A stretch of DNA of 64,000 bases from Fimbriimonadaceae bacterium (GTDB taxonomy: Bacteria; Armatimonadota; Fimbriimonadia; Fimbriimonadales; Fimbriimonadaceae). Below are positions 62,562 through 64,000 of this stretch, in pieces; position 1 is the stretch's first letter, and each line of letters opens with the position of its first letter. The stretch spans positions 930,001 to 994,000 of the forward strand of contig JABAQM010000001.1 of the NCBI GenBank assembly GCA_019187105.1, given 5' to 3'. The notes under the pieces are model-generated. The model was not told the origin of the DNA, searched no databases, and saw only the letters and a program-made list of their open reading frames with translations. The translations under genes and the position numbers were made by a program.

Positions 62562-62864
62562 TTAGTAGGCCTCCGAATAGAGGTTGTTGCCGTCCTCACG
62601 GAAGAGCTTCTGGCACTTCGTCCAGCGGAATCCAAGGCCGGTGAGGTGATTCACCAAGGCATCGATGTCGGCATCCGTTACTTCGGTTTCCGAAACAAAA
62701 CGGCACCTCGGCCAGTCGAGAAGATCCATTTCGGGCGCAGGGCCCGGATAGATACGCGTACCGCGGTTGGAAATCAATTTGAGTTCAAAACCGCCGTGGT
62801 TCTTGGGGACATCGGGCGTCGTATCGCTCCAGATGTAAACGTCCACTCCATGCAGGGTCATCAT
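62562..62864 (-). CDS. stand-alone Thermus-type isocitrate dehydrogenase C-terminal domain
   Basis: A 100-residue protein encoded immediately upstream of the catalytic core; its TAA is 1 nt from the core's ATG. From memory of the Thermus thermophilus IDH tail the match is clear block by block: GVDVYIWSDTTP, FELKLISNRGTRIYPG (Thermus FRLKMISNRGTQVYPP), LLDWPRCRF (LVDHYRCRF), DIDALVNHLTGLGFRW and KLFREDG (KLQEFDG). In Thermus this domain follows the catalytic core in one chain; here it is a separate protein and comes first. Start is one of two tandem ATGs. Confidence 0.8.
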   Translation of the reverse strand: MMTLHGVDVYIWSDTTPDVPKNHGGFELKLISNRGTRIYPGPAPEMDLLDWPRCRFVSETEVTDADIDALVNHLTGLGFRWTKCQKLFREDGNNLYSEAY

Positions 62865-62922
62865 AAGAAAACTCGTCGCCAGTGGGGATGGCTGTGAGTT
62901 GAATTATGGCTTGGAATGGCTG

Positions 62923-64000
62923 CTAGCCGCTGTGGGCCAGAGCCTTTCGGTAAACGCCCTGAAGACCCGAAATCATCTGCCGCATCGTGAACTTTTCTTC
63001 CACCAGCCGCCGCCCGGAATCGCCCATTTCCTGGCGTCGGATTGGCGAGTCCAACATGGTGTTCATGGCGCCCGCGAGCGCTTCCGGAGTTCGATCGATC
63101 AGCAATCCGGTCTCCTCGTGGAGCACCACCTCCGTCAAACCACCGACACGCGACGCCACCACCGGACGGCTCCGCGCCATCGCTTCGATGGCCGCGAGGC
63201 CGAAGGTTTCCATCTGGGACGGCATGGCCGTAAATTCACACGCGTCGATTAATTGGGCGACATCGGCGCGATTGCCGGTCAGCGTGATGCGGTTTCGAAC
63301 GCCATGGTCGTCGATGGCCTCTTGGAGCTCTTGCTCGAATTCCGGTTCGATCCGCCCCACGAACATCATGTGAGCCTCGGGATGGGCGCTCAAGAGCTTC
63401 GGCATGGCCTCGACGGCCAGCAGCTGCCCCTTCTCTCGGCATACGCGGCCCACGAGGCCGACCAGCCGCCGTTCGGCCGGGATCTGGAGTTCGGAGTAAA
63501 CCGCTGTCTTGTCTCCGGGCGCAAAGTCATGGAAGTCCGTGCCGTTGTAAACCACGTCGATAAACCGATCGGGCACGCCCCGACCGTGGAGAACGCCGCG
63601 TACGAAGCTGCTGACAGCGATCAGGCGATTTCTCCCGCGCGCCATCAGACGGTAGATGTTGTCGTGGTTGGCGACGTGAACCGAGGCGACCACCGGCGTC
63701 TTCGTCATCTGGCCGGCCAGGAATCCGAGATACGTGGCTCGCGTCAGGTGGGTATGCACGACATCGACCTTCTGCTCGCGCATCATTCGTCGCATGAAGG
63801 CGATGGTCTGAAGGTAGCCGTACTTCCGCATTTGGCGCGGATAAGCGCGGACACCGAGTTCCTGAATGTGATCGGCGAAAAAGCCAGACTCCGGGCAGAT
63901 CACTTCAACGTGGTGGCCCTGCTCGCTTAAATACTTGGCTAAGTGTAAGGCGTGTCGCTCAGCACCCGAAGTAGCCGAACTAGACACGACTTGGAGAATT
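62923..64000 (-). CDS. GT4 family glycosyltransferase (5' end beyond the window)
   Basis: At least 359 residues of a GT-B family 4 glycosyltransferase. The gene continues past the end of the window: the frame reads LQVVSSSATSGAERHALHLA at the edge, and family 4 proteins have a few residues before. The donor side shows LVGLVGRVCREKGQLLAVEAMPKL, then FGLAAIEAMARSRPVVASRVGG with the EX7E motif (E-A-I-E region) and ETGLLIDRTPEA. Likely transfers a sugar to a cell-surface polysaccharide or lipid carrier. It is 58 nt upstream of the small IDH domain gene on the same strand. Confidence 0.88.
   Translation of the reverse strand, partial: ILQVVSSSATSGAERHALHLAKYLSEQGHHVEVICPESGFFADHIQELGVRAYPRQMRKYGYLQTIAFMRRMMREQKVDVVHTHLTRATYLGFLAGQMTKTPVVASVHVANHDNIYRLMARGRNRLIAVSSFVRGVLHGRGVPDRFIDVVYNGTDFHDFAPGDKTAVYSELQIPAERRLVGLVGRVCREKGQLLAVEAMPKLLSAHPEAHMMFVGRIEPEFEQELQEAIDDHGVRNRITLTGNRADVAQLIDACEFTAMPSQMETFGLAAIEAMARSRPVVASRVGGLTEVVLHEETGLLIDRTPEALAGAMNTMLDSPIRRQEMGDSGRRLVEEKFTMRQMISGLQGVYRKALAHSG

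Overview
The window is a dense, roughly 60% GC bacterial chromosome segment with no phage, IS or CRISPR. Three things suggest a diderm of the phylum Armatimonadota (Fimbriimonadia-like): several secreted proteins with PEP-CTERM tails, a pseudopilin with the H-X9-DG motif, and DinB, ARC/Mpa-type ATPase and Thermus-type isocitrate dehydrogenase genes lying close together. This is an inference from gene content, not a database result.

Layout. Positions 1-3.6 kb hold two secreted hypothetical proteins, a DinB protein and a pseudopilin. Positions 3.66-7.26 kb hold a minus-strand 23S-5S rRNA unit with its own promoter, a long pre-23S processing stem, two terminators and two decayed 5S copies; no 16S gene lies upstream. 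Positions 7.4-18.2 kb carry a membrane glycosyltransferase, CutC, a tricorn-type protease, an oxidoreductase, a half-length TauE/SafE protein coupled to a large SARP-type regulator, and IspH. Positions 18.3-21.4 kb are four minus-strand PEP-CTERM paralogues, three of which have a clear terminator of their own. Positions 21.5-25.3 kb are folB facing nusA-ylxR-infB. Positions 25.3-33.3 kb hold a GH15 glucosidase, an esterase, an oxidoreductase, an MFS carrier, an ARC/Mpa ATPase and a TPR protein. Positions 33.5-46.1 kb mix surface proteins (PEP-CTERM, BNR propeller, subtilisin, exported YciI), DUF1015, an MBL hydrolase, a prenyl synthase, DinB, YjbQ and an orphan solute-binding lipoprotein. Positions 46.1-52.4 kb are a four-gene envelope operon ending in an LptC/LptA-like protein, followed by tRNA-Tyr and two paralogous membrane proteins.

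Positions 53.9-62.9 kb form a metabolic block: three-gene proton-translocating transhydrogenase (pntAA-AB-B), a three-subunit 2-oxoacid oxidoreductase whose third subunit is an NAD(P)H/FAD/Fe-S protein, and an isocitrate dehydrogenase whose Thermus-type C-terminal domain is encoded by a separate upstream gene. Together these could run isocitrate to succinyl-CoA with NADP(H) and balance NADPH against NADH. The window ends inside a GT4 glycosyltransferase.

Two genome-style features recur. Many housekeeping genes begin 6-9 nt after a TAnnnT box with no Shine-Dalgarno (leaderless), whereas most secreted proteins have strong Shine-Dalgarno sites. Seven of eleven convergent pairs overlap tail to tail, several by exactly 4 or 8 nt.
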